64,000 nt of DNA, taken from the NCBI GenBank assembly GCA_009760855.2, contig WPIO01000034.1:3841501-3905500 (forward strand), in the 5' to 3' direction. Shown one piece after another: positions 48,346 through 59,559 of this stretch; the first letter of the stretch is position 1; every line of letters starts with the position of its first letter. Origin of the DNA: Cristatella mucedo (lineage: Eukaryota; Bryozoa; Phylactolaemata; Cristatellidae). The notes under the pieces are model-generated. The model did not search any database. It saw only the letters and a program-made list of their open reading frames with translations, and was not told the DNA's origin. The translations under genes and the position numbers were made by a program.

Positions 48346-49321
48346 TCTGTACGGACGGTCCAGTTGAGCTGCTCGGGTTTATTGTTACAAATATGAACGA
48401 CGATAAAACCGAACTGCTGTTCATAGGACACCCTAAGCGTGTGGCTGGATTAAAAGGGTTTGATCTTCTAATAGGTGATGCGGTTCTGCGACTATCACCA
48501 CGTGCTCGGAATATAGGTGTCGTCTTAGACAGCTGCTTTAATTTTGAAAGCTTTGTTAAGAATGCTGCTTCAACAGCCAGCCACCAGGTCCTATTCCTGT
48601 CTAAGATTAGAAGCTGCCTTCCGCGATGGCTTGCAAAGAATTTAACTAGCTCTTTAGTTCTGTCTCTAAATTCATGTGATTCCCTCAAGGCTGGGCTACC
48701 GAAAAAAAAAGCCACTAGGCCACTGCAGCTGGCTATGAATATGACTACAGGGCTAGTTTACAAATCTCAGAGGTTTGACCGTGTGTCTCCTTTGCTGAAA
48801 GAGCTAGGATAGCTGCCGGCTGATCAACAGATGAGAAGAGAGAAGTTCTTACAGTGATCCACAAGGCCAAGGCCACGGCTTGGCTCCTTCGTACCTAGCC
48901 GAGCATCTGCACCAATTTCAGTATCCTCGTGCCCTCAGGTCCTGTATGGATAATAAATTAGCCATTCCATTCCTCCACTTACAGACCATTACCAGCAGAA
49001 GCTTCGGCTCTGCAAGTCCTAGACTGTGGAACTCGCTTCCATAATTTGTACGAAACTACAACTACTCTCCTGCTGCCGACTATAGCAAATCCTTTCCAGC
49101 CATTCTGCACTGCTACTTCCATGCTATTTACCACTTCAACTTCTCTCCTGACTCAGTTATGCATCTCAATTTTTTTTTTTTGTGAGATTGAGTCTCTTGG
49201 CTATCGAATGCGTACCGAAACCGTTTTTGGACTTTAACTGTGCTATATAAAAAACTCTCCTGTATAACACCAACATAGTCTTTGTGGCTTTGTAGAGCTG
49301 CAGACATAGATACGTTACATT
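48346..49321 (+). mobile_element. Second LINE family, RT C-terminal part to 3' end
   Basis: A translated stretch from about 48392 reads N-D-D-K-T-E-L-L-F-I-G, then S-P-R-A-R-N-I-G-V-V-L-D and I-R-S-C-L-P. This is the post-catalytic region of CR1/L2-superfamily reverse transcriptases, clearly different from the main family here. A TAG replaces the Trp of the E-L-G-W-L-P block at about 48811. The 3' UTR matches the copy at 47855. The tail is GTTACATTGTATTA. Confidence 0.85.
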
Positions 49322-50300
49322 GTATTACCTAGTAATAGAGAAGCTACCAAGAACTAAAAAGCTAAACTTCCTAGTTATGGGCAAACCAAGTGTGATTCGG
49401 AAATTTGAAAGGCTAACCCTCAAAATCGGCTCTGCCAGCTTATCTCCTTATGAATCTGCACAAATTCTAGGTGCCACGTTCCGAAGTGACCTTTCATTAG
49501 ACGACCACATCACCGCCACAATCAAGTCTGCCTATTTTCAGATACAAACCATTGCTAACAATTGGGCTTGTTTTGATAAGGATACCACATCTAAGTTGGT
49601 CCATGCATTTGTGACATCCCATCTTTACTTTTGTAACTCACTGCTTGCTGGCCTACCAGCCTGTGCAATCAGGCGCTTACGGCCGGTCAAAACGCTGCAG
49701 CTAGGCTTGTCTGTCAAGAGCGTCGCAGTTGCCACGTCACACCACTTCTCGCCGATCTGCACTGGCTCCTAGTCAAGCAATGCATCGACTTCAAGGTTTT
49801 GTCACACCCTTTTAGGTACCTTCATCCTTTGGCTCCAGCCTTCCTATCAGATCTACTCCCTTCCAAGCTAAACATCGTACCAACCGCTTTTCGGAATCGA
49901 ACTGTTTACCCATACCTCTTACAAATCTCAAATCCTTTGGAGACCGTGCCTTTAGTTCGTATGCTTCCAAAGCCTGGAACTAACTGCCCACATCTCCTGA
50001 CTTGTCCAAATTTAAAAATAAATTAAAAACGCATCTATGTACGACAGCAATCAGTGGGTCCCTGTGATTCGTCCTTTATATGCCTGCGCCTGCTGACACT
50101 GTGCATGCTGCCACTAACCATACCTGCATGCTGACCCTGTGCATGTTACTCATAACCATTTTTTATTTCTTGTTGTTTATTGAGCATGCTACTACTAACC
50201 ATTCTTACGTGCTTATTTTGCAGCAAATGTAAAGTGCCTAGAAATAGATTGAGTTCTCTGAGGGCACTATATCAAATGCATTATTATTAGTATTCTGATT
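49322..50300 (+). mobile_element. L2-like LINE, C-terminal ORF2 part to 3' end
   Basis: Starts near the F-L-V-M-G-K-P-S block, runs through L-D-D-H-I-T-A-T-I-K-S-A-Y-F-Q, and loses frame near 49690. The usual 3' UTR and an ATTATTATTAG... tail follow. It is joined directly to the second-family copy. Confidence 0.9.
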
Positions 50301-50339
50301 ATTATTATTGGATCCTAATCAAGCATTAATATGCCAAAT

Positions 50340-51010
50340 CGAAATTGCTTACTGGTCTACCGACGTGTGCAATCAGGCGCTTACAGTCGTGCAAAATTCT
50401 GCATCTAGACTTGCCTGTCGTGAGCGTTGCAGTTGCCACATCACACCACTTCTCATTGACCTGCACTGGCTCCCAATCAAGAATTGACTTCAAAGTTTTG
50501 TCACTCACTTTGAGGTTCCGTCGTTCTCTGGCTCCAGCCGACATATCAGCACTACTTCGCCCCCTTCTGGCTTAGGTATCGTACCGTCCGCTTTTCTGAA
50601 TCAAATCATTTAGGTACACCTCATATGAACCTCAAATCGTTCGGAGACTGTGCATTTGGTTCGTATGCTCCCAAAGCCTGGAACTCACTCCGGCTGTTAT
50701 CATGACATCCCCTGACTTGGCACTTAAAAAAGCTGAAAATTCTATTACTTGTGTCACACCATTTAGTGCGTTCATGCGACTCTTAATTTGTGTGCTTGTG
50801 CGTGCTGCCACACCGTGCGTGCCGCCACTAACCACACTTGCATGCTGACCGTACGCACGTCACCTCTAACCACGCTATCCTTGTTGACATTGTGCATGCT
50901 ATTACTGACCATATGATCATGCTTCCTTTACAGCAAAGTGTAAAGTATGCCTCGAAAGTGATCTCTGCCTCTCAGAGGGCGTTGTACAGATGCATTGTTA
51001 TTACTATCAT
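50340..51010 (+). mobile_element. L2-like LINE, short 3' fragment
   Basis: Begins at the block equivalent to L-L-T-G-L-P-T-C-A-I-R-R-L and continues to a more decayed tail (AAGTGTAAAGTATGCCTC, then CAGAGGGCG). It is more diverged than its neighbour, so probably older. Confidence 0.88.
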
Positions 51011-51269
51011 TATAGTATATTACATTCCCAAAACAGAGGGTAATGGCAGATCATGCGTGCCAGTTTAGAAAATCGGCAGCTTATTTTGTTGACTCTGAAA
51101 ACAAGAACTGCGAATGTAGCTAACTTTGTACCGACAGTAGTCAACCAACCGGCTCATTAAAATTGGAGTCCATTGTTCATACGACGCATATACATTATAC
51201 ATATTTATATATGCATTTAAAATGTTTTCATCCTTATTAAGTTTTAATTCACATGTGATACACGTACAG
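51011..51269. other. Intergenic, AT-rich
   Basis: Nothing recognised. Confidence 0.4.
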
Positions 51270-52620
51270 TATATGTTTATAATGACGCGTGCGCGTGAGC
51301 ACATTTGTGGGCGTCCGGCGCGTCTGGTTTAGGTGCACGTTTGCTCGCGTGCGAGCATGCGCGCGTGCTTCTTCCTTCCTGTCTGACCTCCTGCCTTCGC
51401 TCATTCAAGTCGTCTCTCGTTTCTTTCTCGCTCCCTTCCGTCCCCTCTGCGAATTCAAGCCGCGAAAAGCTGCATCCTCCGCTGCCACGCCTCCGCTGCC
51501 ACGCCCCGCTCGCCGACGCTGGCTCGCGCGCGAGCGCTCTCTCCGCCGTCCTGGACAGCTGTCGTGTCATGTTTACGAACACGGGGTCCTCCACGGGACG
51601 ACGCGGACGCTGTCGTCCAGCGACGACGCGCTTCGAGAGAGAACCGTGCTGAAATGCACCGGCGGCGGCTGGCAGCGGTCGCGTCATCGAGGCGACCGCT
51701 ACGACGGATCTACGGCCGCCCGCGGGAGGCGTCACTCTATTCACGATATTGCGGCGGAGGCGGCGTTTCCATTGTCGAAACTCGGCCCCCCGAGCCGCAT
51801 GAAAGCGACGGCCAAGCAATCGACCCGTATAGACGACGACGGCCGGCTTCGAGCAGACTCGCCGCCTCCGCCCACGCCGCCGCTCTCGGGCCGCGAGACG
51901 CTGCAGGCCCAAACGTCGCGCGCGACCGGAGTGCATTCGCGTCTCCTTATCCGGGCGACGACCAACTTCGCCCTCCCAACTCCGCTGCTTTCGACGGTCG
52001 CCGCGACGGCTGGCGACTCGCGTTGGTCGCCGCATCCGGCCCCGCCTCAGCTTCGCTTCAGCCCCGTCGCGCGTCGTTCGACGGAGGCCCGGCTCCTCCG
52101 CGGCGCTGAGGCGTGGCCGGAGTATTCAGGCGTGCGCCATATCGATCGCCTGCTTTCCCCCTCCCGACGACCTGCGTGGCATAGCTGAATGGAATAGCGT
52201 CGTTTTTCGAGCACGAAATAATGGCTGCTGCCGCGCGTCACGTCCGGTTCCTGCTCGGCCGCTCCGCCGCCGTTACTACGCATCCACCGCCGTCCTTGCG
52301 CTTGCGGTCCGCACGAGACGGCGAGGCGGCGGCGGCGGCGGTGCGGGAGGCAGCGAGCGATTCGCTCGTCGGCAGCAGCGCCGGCCGCCGGCTGAAACGA
52401 CTAGGTACGAGCCTGCGCCGGAGCTTCCGGTCTTCGCGTTCTCTCGCCGGGCCATCAGCTCTCCGCTCCTGGGCCCCGCGCGCGGGAGGGGGGAGCGATG
52501 GAGGGCTTTCTGGGGCCACTCGGTCCAGCGACCGACTGGGCGAGGGCGAGCAACCGAATGACGGTGGAGCAGACGCTATTATTCTGAATCCGCCGGGCCA
52601 TACCTAAGCCAAGACCGCGC
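51270..52620. promoter_or_regulatory. CpG island, possible promoter/exon of an unrecognised gene
   Basis: About 1.3 kb of CpG-rich DNA with long overlapping frames on both strands (299 codons + at 51289; 252 codons - at 52035). The length of these frames follows from lack of AT-rich stops, and I recognise no domain in any of them. GC-rich composition resembles that over genes 4 and 6. It is either a promoter/5' exon region or the relic of another gene. Function unknown. Confidence 0.35.
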
Positions 52621-53423
52621 TATGCTTTGAATGCTGAAGAAGTCGTCCGCCATCGTTTCGGCAGCGAACGCTTCCGGTACGATAGCTTTGTAGCCGAAAT
52701 TCAAGGAGGCCGTCAGGTTAAACCTCTTTATAATAACGCATGCGCCAATAACAACAGGGGAACTAAACAAGTCTACAGGGGAGGGTCCTAAACAGAGCAC
52801 ACTATGGGGGCGCAAGAAAATGCAGCAAGTGCGAACAAACGTGTTAGTTGGCCAGTCGGCTTCCGCAGTCCGTTCCAACAGTACGAGCATACGCCGTAAA
52901 AGATCCTGCTAGCCGAGTAACTGCTTGGCAAGTCGGAGTCGATGCCACCACAGTCGAGAGCTTCCTCCGCCGAAAGATGCCAACTCACAGGAGGAGGTAA
53001 CGAACACGCTAAATGGGGAATGGGGAACGCGGAATATATATGTCACAATAGCGAGCGTGCTATCCAGCTCCGCTCGGGCCGTGGGTACTCGTCGCTTTGC
53101 GTGCGTGGCCGCATCACCGGAGCACGCCTGCACGAATCCAGGTGCATCACTCGGCGAGACCGGGAGCCTCCTACACCCCGACTTACTTGGCCAACTTGCC
53201 GTACCCAAGAGACCCGGTGACCTCTCGTCACCACACATCCGGCCACGCCAGTAGGTCAGACTCCGGCCTAGCCGTTGAACCTTAGCACATTACAGCCGTC
53301 CTGTCCCAGCCAACAGAACCTAGCGTCCCCTGGCAGTGCGGTTTAAACTGACTCCCCCCACCCAACAAGCGGGACTCGTTAGTGTTAGGGCTGGTTAGGA
53401 CTCCACTGTAGCGGCTATGTCGC
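52621..53423. other. Intergenic, no gene recognised
   Basis: Short overlapping frames only. Confidence 0.4.

Positions 53424-53496
<73 letters not shown>
53424..53496. repeat. (TA)n followed by (GA)n
   Basis: About 27 bases of (TA)n joined without a break to about 45 bases of (AG)n. Confidence 0.97.
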
Positions 53497-53497
<1 letters not shown>

Positions 53498-53734
53498 CAC
53501 TATCGCAGGGTGCCGACGGCTCCTCCTTCCTGCGCCTCCCCTTCGACCGACGCCCTGGAGCTCTATTCTACGGCTTACCTTCCTGGGTAAAGGCAAGGAC
53601 AAGGTCGGCTGCTTCTGCGGTCTAAGCCTTCTACAGCTACGGTCCAAATACATGCTCTCACCCCGACGGAACGTGGCGGTCTTGGCATCTCCTTTATTTG
53701 TAAAGTGCCTAAAGAGAACTTAATCTATATCTAT

Positions 53735-53925
53735 TTCCGCCGCAATTACCCAGGAGATCGCACGAGCAGCTTCTACTTCACGACCGAGGGCTTGGGTTTG
53801 AATATTACAGAGTGGGCGATCCTTTGTGGCCAGCTGCAAGCGGTGGCGATAGTAACCGTTAGGGCTCTTAGGCCGCTATACAAATGAAGCTGCTAAATCC
53901 GTAAATTTGTATTTATTGGTTTATT
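53735..53925 (+). mobile_element. SINE family A
   Basis: B-box-like GGGTTTGAATATT, AGAGTGGGCGATCCTTTGT, CTGCAAGCGGTGGCGATAG, GGCCGCTATACAAATGAAG, GCTGCTAAATCCG and a TTTATTGG end. A LINE-tail-like word lies just upstream (TGTAAAGTGCCTAAAGAG, about 53699). Confidence 0.85.
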
Positions 53926-53929
53926 CACA

Positions 53930-54055
53930 CACTTCGAGTCCACGACCTCGGTCATCAAATATATTTCCGTTTGACATCGGTCGGGGCGAGCACCGTCAAC
54001 ACTGGGGTAAACCAGCGCGCCCATTGAGGGTAACCGTACAGTCTCGTTCGCCCTT
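53930..54055 (-). mobile_element. SINE family B, minus strand (tail lost)
   Basis: In reverse: GGGCGCGCTGGTTTACCC, GTGCTCGCCCCGACCGATGT and GATGACCGAGGTCGTGGACT. The LINE-like tail is missing. It faces the SINE A copy tail to tail. Confidence 0.75.
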
Positions 54056-54779
54056 AGCTTACGCGCGCGCGCGCGTCATACAGGTATTTTAAGGTCAGAA
54101 AAAGAGGACGCAGAGCTAAGCCATGTTTCTATCGCGTTTTTAATGCGGACTTTCCCGCGCGCTATCAAATCAAATAAGCTCCCGCCAAATAAGGAGCGCT
54201 AGAGGGCGCGCGCACACGAACTCGCGCGTCTTGCGCTCACTAACGTAAAACTGAGAGGCGGACGTAAACGCGGATGTGCGGCGGGCTGGTTAGTGAGTGG
54301 ACTCAGCGGTCGCCTCGAGGCAAAGCGAGCGTTGCGTGTTCAGAAGACGTAGCCCTTCATAGGGAAGCACGTCTGCGCCTTTGCGCGGCAGACCGTCGTG
54401 GTTGGTGCGCGTCCGGCTGACGTCGGTAGTGCAGCAGCCGCAGCAGACGACGCCGACGCCGCCGCCGCCGCCAATCTTCCAATCAACAGCAAAACACTGC
54501 GGTGCGGCGGCAGACGGCCTGTCTTTCGAGTGCCTGCAACTGGCAGAACAGCCGTCAGCAGCCTTCGCGCGCGCGACCGTTCCCGCGAGTCGGCACGGGA
54601 TGGCCGGAATGCTGTCCCGCGTGCAGCTTATATGACGCTCCTCTGCATTCTGTTATATGTATATATGTATATAATATTATATGATTTAATATTATATTAC
54701 TACAGCGTTAGATTGAGACCCCAATGCGAGTCGAAATGGTCTTGAAGATTTCATGCATCGATGTCTTGAGTCAAACATT
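54056..54779. other. Intergenic, partly CpG-rich
   Basis: (GCGC)n run at 54060-54075, CpG-rich to 54600, (TA)-rich at 54655-54690. The frames at 54381-54745 are not recognised. Confidence 0.4.
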
Positions 54780-55165
54780 GCTGCACAGTATTCTTTGGAG
54801 ACCGTGCATTTAGTTCGTGTTCCCAAAGCCTGGAACTCCCTCCCGACCTGCATCAGAACATCCCCTGACCTGACCACATTTAAAAGGGAACTTAAAAACA
54901 CACCTATTTAGGACAGCATACAGTGGGTCCCTGTGATTCGTCCTTCATGTGCTTATGCGTGCTGACACTGTGCATGCTGCCACTAACCACATTTGCATGC
55001 TGACCCTGTTTATGTCACCCCTAACCATACTATTCATTGTGTTTGTTTTTCAAGCATGGTTTTACTTTCAATTGCATTTCCCTTTGCAGCAAATGTAAAG
55101 CGCCTAGAAAGAGATTAAGTTCTCTGAGGGCGCTTTATCAAATGTATTATTATTAGTATTATTAT
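54780..55165 (+). mobile_element. L2-like LINE, 3' end
   Basis: From the F-G-D-R-A-F-S block (CTTTGGAGACCGTGCATTTA) to the GTAAAGCGCCTAGAAAGAG tail and ATTATTATTAG run. Confidence 0.9.
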
Positions 55166-55199
55166 TATTCACATATGTATCCTTGCAGCTGAATCTATC

Positions 55200-57125
55200 G
55201 TTTGCCTAAACCCCATGTCTGCATTCCTAAGTAGATCGTTGCACCCGAAGCAATACTGACTCTGTGGAGTGATTAGCTCAAAAAGCCAGACTGGAAATTA
55301 CTAGCAAGGTTTGAATTTTCGATATGTGAGTTCAGCTGATCTGCCACGACTCTTTCCAGTGTCTTTGATAGGATCGGTAGAAAGGAAACTGGCCGGAAGT
55401 TGCTCAAGTTCTCATGGTCTAGTGTTGCTGTCTTGAGTAGTGGTCGGACTAAAGCCCTTTTTTATAGATGCTGGAATATGACTTGAAGCTAATGACATAC
55501 TCGTGATGTTAGTTACGCACGGCAGCACCAGATCAATGCAACATTGGAGCAGGACAGTGGGAACAGGGTCCTAAGGACTTGCTGTCTTCTTTTATTGGGA
55601 TATGAACTTCAGGACGAGTTGACTAGTGACCTCCTTGAATGTAGATATTGAGGTGCTGCAAGGAATTGAAGGACAGCATTCTAGGGTGGTTTTGCCATTG
55701 TAGGGATGGACTCCCTGATCTTGCCCATCTTCCGGACAAAGAAGCTAGAGAAGCGATTGGCTAGATCATCGCAGGGATCACTAGGTAAGGAGCTAACCCA
55801 GGAGCGGTTGAGGAGATGGTTGATCGCCGACGTCAGCACTTTTGGATTGAGCATCTGTGATTAGACAATGTTTTATAGAAGCTAGACTTGGCCTTTGTTA
55901 TGATCGATTGGTACAATATACAGTAGTCCTCGTATGCCTCTCTATGGACAGTCAGTCCTGATCTTTTGTGTGTGCTTTTCAAGCTTGTGGTTAGTATTCC
56001 TAGCAAGTGTAATGTCTGTATTAAACCATACATGGGCCATCTGGGCGAGGGGGCACGCACAATGCGCCTAGTCAGAGGCGCAAACTCGTCTAGCGTGTCC
56101 ACTAGTTTCGTGTTGTAGCAATCTACTAAAGATTACACGTCGGATGGGGGACTGAGCAGCAGAGGCGAGGCAGATATTCTCGCACGGACAGCATCGATGT
56201 CAAGGGTCTTGAGGTTTGTGATTTTAAAGGAGGAGGATGGCACACATTGAGTAGAGTGAATGAGATCTGCTTGTGGTCACATAAGCGAGATTTGTAATAA
56301 TTGGGGGATGGCAGAGTGCAGCTGTATAAGAAAATTTCGTCGAGTATGTGACCCTTTTTATGATTAGGGCCACGCACACGAGCCGCAAGAGACAATGTGT
56401 CAGTCAATGCACGAGTATCAGTGCTGAAGGCCTCGGATGAGTTATCAAAATGAATTGCGAAATTAACCATAGCGACGAAGGATCGGCTTCTTGCACTCGG
56501 AATGGAAATGAGATCGAACAAACCTGAGATAAAGGAGGATCTTGTACTCGGTGGGCGACAGACTACTGCCACCAACGGTAGCTTGTTGTCGGTTGAAATC
56601 AAAACAATAGATTCGAAAGACTGCTTCGAGGGTGATGCAAATGGCTTGAAGTCAAATTTCGAGCGCATGATAATAGCAACTCAACCTCCAGCTTTGATTG
56701 ATATAGGGGTGTGAAAGAGTGAGAAACCAGTCGGGTTAGCGACTTTAATTGTCGCGTAATTTACCGATTTCAGCCAAGTTTTAGTCAAGGCGAGCAGGTC
56801 GAGACCTTTTTCAGAAATAAAATCACTTATTACAAGAGGTGTATTGCAAACTGAGCGATGATTCCAAAGACAAGCGTTAGGTGGGCCGCCGTAGTAAACA
56901 GGGCTAGTGACCATTAAGTTAGAAAGATTCACAGTGACGCTTGTGGCGGAGCGTGCTGAGCGGTTCGAGACAATGCTAGGAATACCAAACGAGCGGTTAC
57001 TCAGCTCGCAGTTCCAGCCCAACGAGCAGCATCTGAGCAGGCAGTTCCGGCCACCGCGGTGGCTCCGGGGGGCTTTTCTTTTGTTAGTGCACAGTTCACG
57101 AATCTTAGCAACAGCAGTAACATCT
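55200..57125 (-). mobile_element. L2-like LINE, 5' half: endonuclease and start of RT, minus strand
   Basis: The only copy here with the 5' coding half. On the minus strand, the N-terminal APE-type endonuclease region (C-N-T-P-L-V-I-S-D-F-I, L-D-L-L-A-L-T-K-T-W-L, T-G-F-S-L-F-H-T-P) spans about 57000-56680. The rest of the endonuclease follows at 56668-56126 (V-A-V-V-C-R-P-P, H-F-D-N-S, H-K-K-G-H-I-L-D). A linker lies at 56102-55833 and the first RT blocks at about 55450-55210. The expected T-E-T-W of the endonuclease reads T-K-T-W, and the catalytic region is broken by stops. The element ends at the RT block N-A-D-M-G, so it has lost its 3' half. Confidence 0.88.
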
Positions 57126-57234
57126 AGGGATGCATTTTAACAACGATAGCAAAGCGATAATAGGTGCGCACAATCATTGCTAGCGTGCAGGCTACTAGCT
57201 CCCGGCGTAGCTAATGCAGCCGCCGGCGTGGGAG

Positions 57235-57390
57235 ACGCCGAGCTGGTTTGTGCCAGCGGTTAAGGTGTTCGCTCCGACCAAGGTCTGGCTGAGGTCGTGG
57301 GCTCGAGCCCCGAGGCAAATGTGACGCGCCTGAATAGAGATTAAGCTCTTTTGGGGCGATAAACAAATTAATTGTGCTATCTGCGTTATA
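57235..57390 (+). mobile_element. SINE family B
   Basis: GCCAGCGGTTAAGGTGTTCG, CCGACCAAGGTCTGGCTGAG, B-box GGCTCGAGCCCC, tail TGTGACGCGCCTGAATAGAG then AGCTCTTTTGGGGCG. Confidence 0.88.
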
Positions 57391-57868
57391 TACGCAGCAG
57401 TCCAAAGCGACAAGCGTTTAGACGTCCATAGGCACGTAATTTCTTACGCGAAATGGTCAAACAACAGATATGCTTTAAACAGATCCTACCTGCATCGGTT
57501 TCCGTAAAGGATGTTCGCAAGAACTTCGATTTTCTGAAGAATTTTGAAACGCACAAAATGCGCACGAAGTGCTTGGTGTGCCGCGGCAATGAACGGGCGA
57601 TGTTATCAGTAGCGGGCAGTGCAGCTCGTGTACCCCAGCGCTGAGCGCGAGCTTCGCTTGGCGGAAGGGAAGGATGCATTCTGTAAAGCCGTGAAGCGGG
57701 ACCCTCACTAGCGTTGGCCTCTGAGCCTCTCTCTGAGCTGCAGCAACTAACAATTTGGGTCCTAAAAAGACGCGCAAAAGACCTTGTCTCAGCTCTAAAG
57801 CACGCTAACGCAGCAGACGACTCGTACCGCCGTCTACCGCAGCTTAGCCGTGAGAATTCTCGGACTGG

Positions 57869-57870
<2 letters not shown>
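57391..57870. other. Upstream region of gene 6
   Basis: No gene recognised. Probable site of the promoter or first exon of gene 6, but no element can be placed by eye. Confidence 0.35.

Positions 57871-57917
<47 letters not shown>
57871..57917. repeat. (CCG)n run
   Basis: About 16 triplets, just upstream of the gene 6 acceptor. Confidence 0.97.
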
Positions 57918-57918
<1 letters not shown>

Positions 57919-57977
57919 ACTTCCACTGAGACGTACTTGTGCTGGCTGTGCTTTCGGAATGCACTTCCGCTCCGCTT

Positions 57978-57995
57978 CTGCTCTTCGTTTTGCAG
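57978..57995 (+). other. Putative splice acceptor of gene 6
   Basis: CTGCTCTTCGTTTTGCAG ends at 57995: a good pyrimidine tract plus CAG, followed by TGCGACACACGACG repeats of 14 bp up to about 58030. Confidence 0.6.
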
Positions 57996-58043
57996 TGCGA
58001 CACACGACGTGCGACACACGACGTGCGACACAGGCACTAACAG

Positions 58044-59291
58044 ATGATAACGTGCATAGACATACTCGCGAGAAGTCGCTCAGTGCAGCGTCGACGCCTC
58101 GCCGTCGCGATAGCAGCGCTATGCTCGACGCTGGCTGCTGGGTGTGTGGGCGTGCTGGCATTGCAAGACTACTCGCCGCTCGACGGCGTAACTCGCTCGT
58201 GGGGCGGCGACGCGCTGCTTACGCGCGGCTTACCGCCGGCCAATCACGTGTACTTCCTGAAGACGCACAAGTGCGCCAGCACGACGCTGCAGCGCATAAT
58301 CCTCATGTACGGCATCAAGCGCAACCTGTCGTTCGCGCTGCCAGCCGACGGCGGCAATCAGTTCTGGCCGCAGCCGTTCAGCCTGCGCGCGGCCAAGCGC
58401 TCCGCCGCCTACCCGCACTTCGACATCATGGCCGTGCACGCCAGGTACACGCCGTCGGCCCCCAGTCACATGCCCAACGACACCGTCTTCCTGTCCGTCG
58501 TGCGCGATCCGGCCGAGCACCTGCAGTCGCTGTACGAGTACTACCAGATCGCGCGTTGCCTGGGCAACGCCAGCTTTGAGCGGTTCGTGCGCGACGTGGG
58601 CCGAAACCGCAACGGCGTCGACGCGTCGATGAGCGGCTGCCCGATCGGCGTCGTCAGCAACATGCAGATGTACGATTTCGGATACGACGAGTTCGCCATG
58701 CGCGCGGCGAGCGCCGCTCGGCGAAGCATCGATCAACTCGACCGAGCGTTTCACCTCGTCCTCGTGGCCGAGCTGTTCGACGAGAGCCTCGTTCTCATGG
58801 GCGACCTGCTGAACTGGAGCGCCGACGACCTCGTCTACATCAAGGCCAACGCGCGCGCGTCAGCGGCGGCGCCCATCGCCGACGACATCCGGCAGCTCAT
58901 CTACAAGTGGAACTGGGCGGACAAGATGCTGTACGATCACTTCCGCTCGAAGCTGGAGCGCCACGCATCGGCGCGCGGGCGAGCGTACGTCGAACGGCGC
59001 GTCGGCGAGCTGGCGTCGCTGCGCGCCAAGTGGCACTCGCTGTGCGTGAAGAGCGTCGTCTCCAGCCGCGCCGCTCACGGCGGCAACGCGAGCCATCCGG
59101 CGGCAGCGGCGGCAGCGGCGGCAGCGGCGGCGGCGGCGGCGGGGGCGGCGGGCACCAGAAGAGCGGATGTGGCCCTATACGAGCTGAGCGACGAGGGGCG
59201 GCGCAACGACACGTGCGCGCTGCTCACCATGCCCGAGATGGGCGTCATCGAACGGGTGCACCGGCTGTGGCCGGATGTGGCGTCGTCTTAG
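58044..59291 (+). CDS. Gal3st-like: GAL3ST-family galactose 3-O-sulfotransferase, gene 6 (subclade B)
   Basis: Predicted type II Golgi sulfotransferase of 415 aa, and the live partner of pseudogene 5. The ATG at 58044 has an in-frame TAA six bases upstream (58038), which fixes the frame start in this exon. Signal anchor at about 19-41. 5' PAPS loop LKTHKCASTT at 72-81, NLS glycosylation site at 94, PHFDIMAVHARY at 124-135, SVVRDPAEHLQS at 151-162. Then NAS glycosylation site at 175, FHLVLVAELFDESL, N-W-S-A-D-D-L-V-Y-I-K and WADKMLYDHFRSKLE. Subclade B marks: A-E-L-F in place of V-E-R-L, and one Cys instead of two in the C-terminal module (NDTCALLTMPEMGVIERV). A poly-Ala tract at about 354-370 is encoded by a GCG/GGC microsatellite (59097-59150) that is absent from the other genes. 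Substrate unknown. Confidence 0.93.
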   Translation: MITCIDILARSRSVQRRRLAVAIAALCSTLAAGCVGVLALQDYSPLDGVTRSWGGDALLTRGLPPANHVYFLKTHKCASTTLQRIILMYGIKRNLSFALPADGGNQFWPQPFSLRAAKRSAAYPHFDIMAVHARYTPSAPSHMPNDTVFLSVVRDPAEHLQSLYEYYQIARCLGNASFERFVRDVGRNRNGVDASMSGCPIGVVSNMQMYDFGYDEFAMRAASAARRSIDQLDRAFHLVLVAELFDESLVLMGDLLNWSADDLVYIKANARASAAAPIADDIRQLIYKWNWADKMLYDHFRSKLERHASARGRAYVERRVGELASLRAKWHSLCVKSVVSSRAAHGGNASHPAAAAAAAAAAAAAAGAAGTRRADVALYELSDEGRRNDTCALLTMPEMGVIERVHRLWPDVASS

Positions 59292-59309
59292 CTTTGTGCT
59301 CGCCCTGGA

Positions 59310-59348
59310 GGCGTGTCCAGGCGTGTCCAGGCATGTCCAGGCATGTGC
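59310..59348. repeat. 10-bp tandem repeat, ~4 copies
   Basis: GGCGTGTCCA and GGCATGTCCA units in the 3' flank of gene 6. Confidence 0.9.
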
Positions 59349-59559
59349 CGCATGCGGTGCAAGAGCCGACGACAGATTCGTCAGCACTGCCCAGAGATCC
59401 CATCCTGCACTTGATATCCTGCCTGCTTTTTTTTCGGCCCGAGCGCTAAGTGTTTGACCTCGGTGCGGTGCTGTACGTTGCCGCAATTAGGGAGCCCTGG
59501 CGGCGTCGCGTACAGTCGCGCTCGAGTGTTTAGCCTGCGACGGATTGCATGCGTTCGCC

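Noticed and set aside
51289-52188. 299-codon + frame and 252-codon minus frame in the CpG island
   Set aside because: Both are GC-rich with Arg/Ala/Ser/Pro bias and no recognisable domain. They overlap each other on opposite strands. Kept only as a CpG island.
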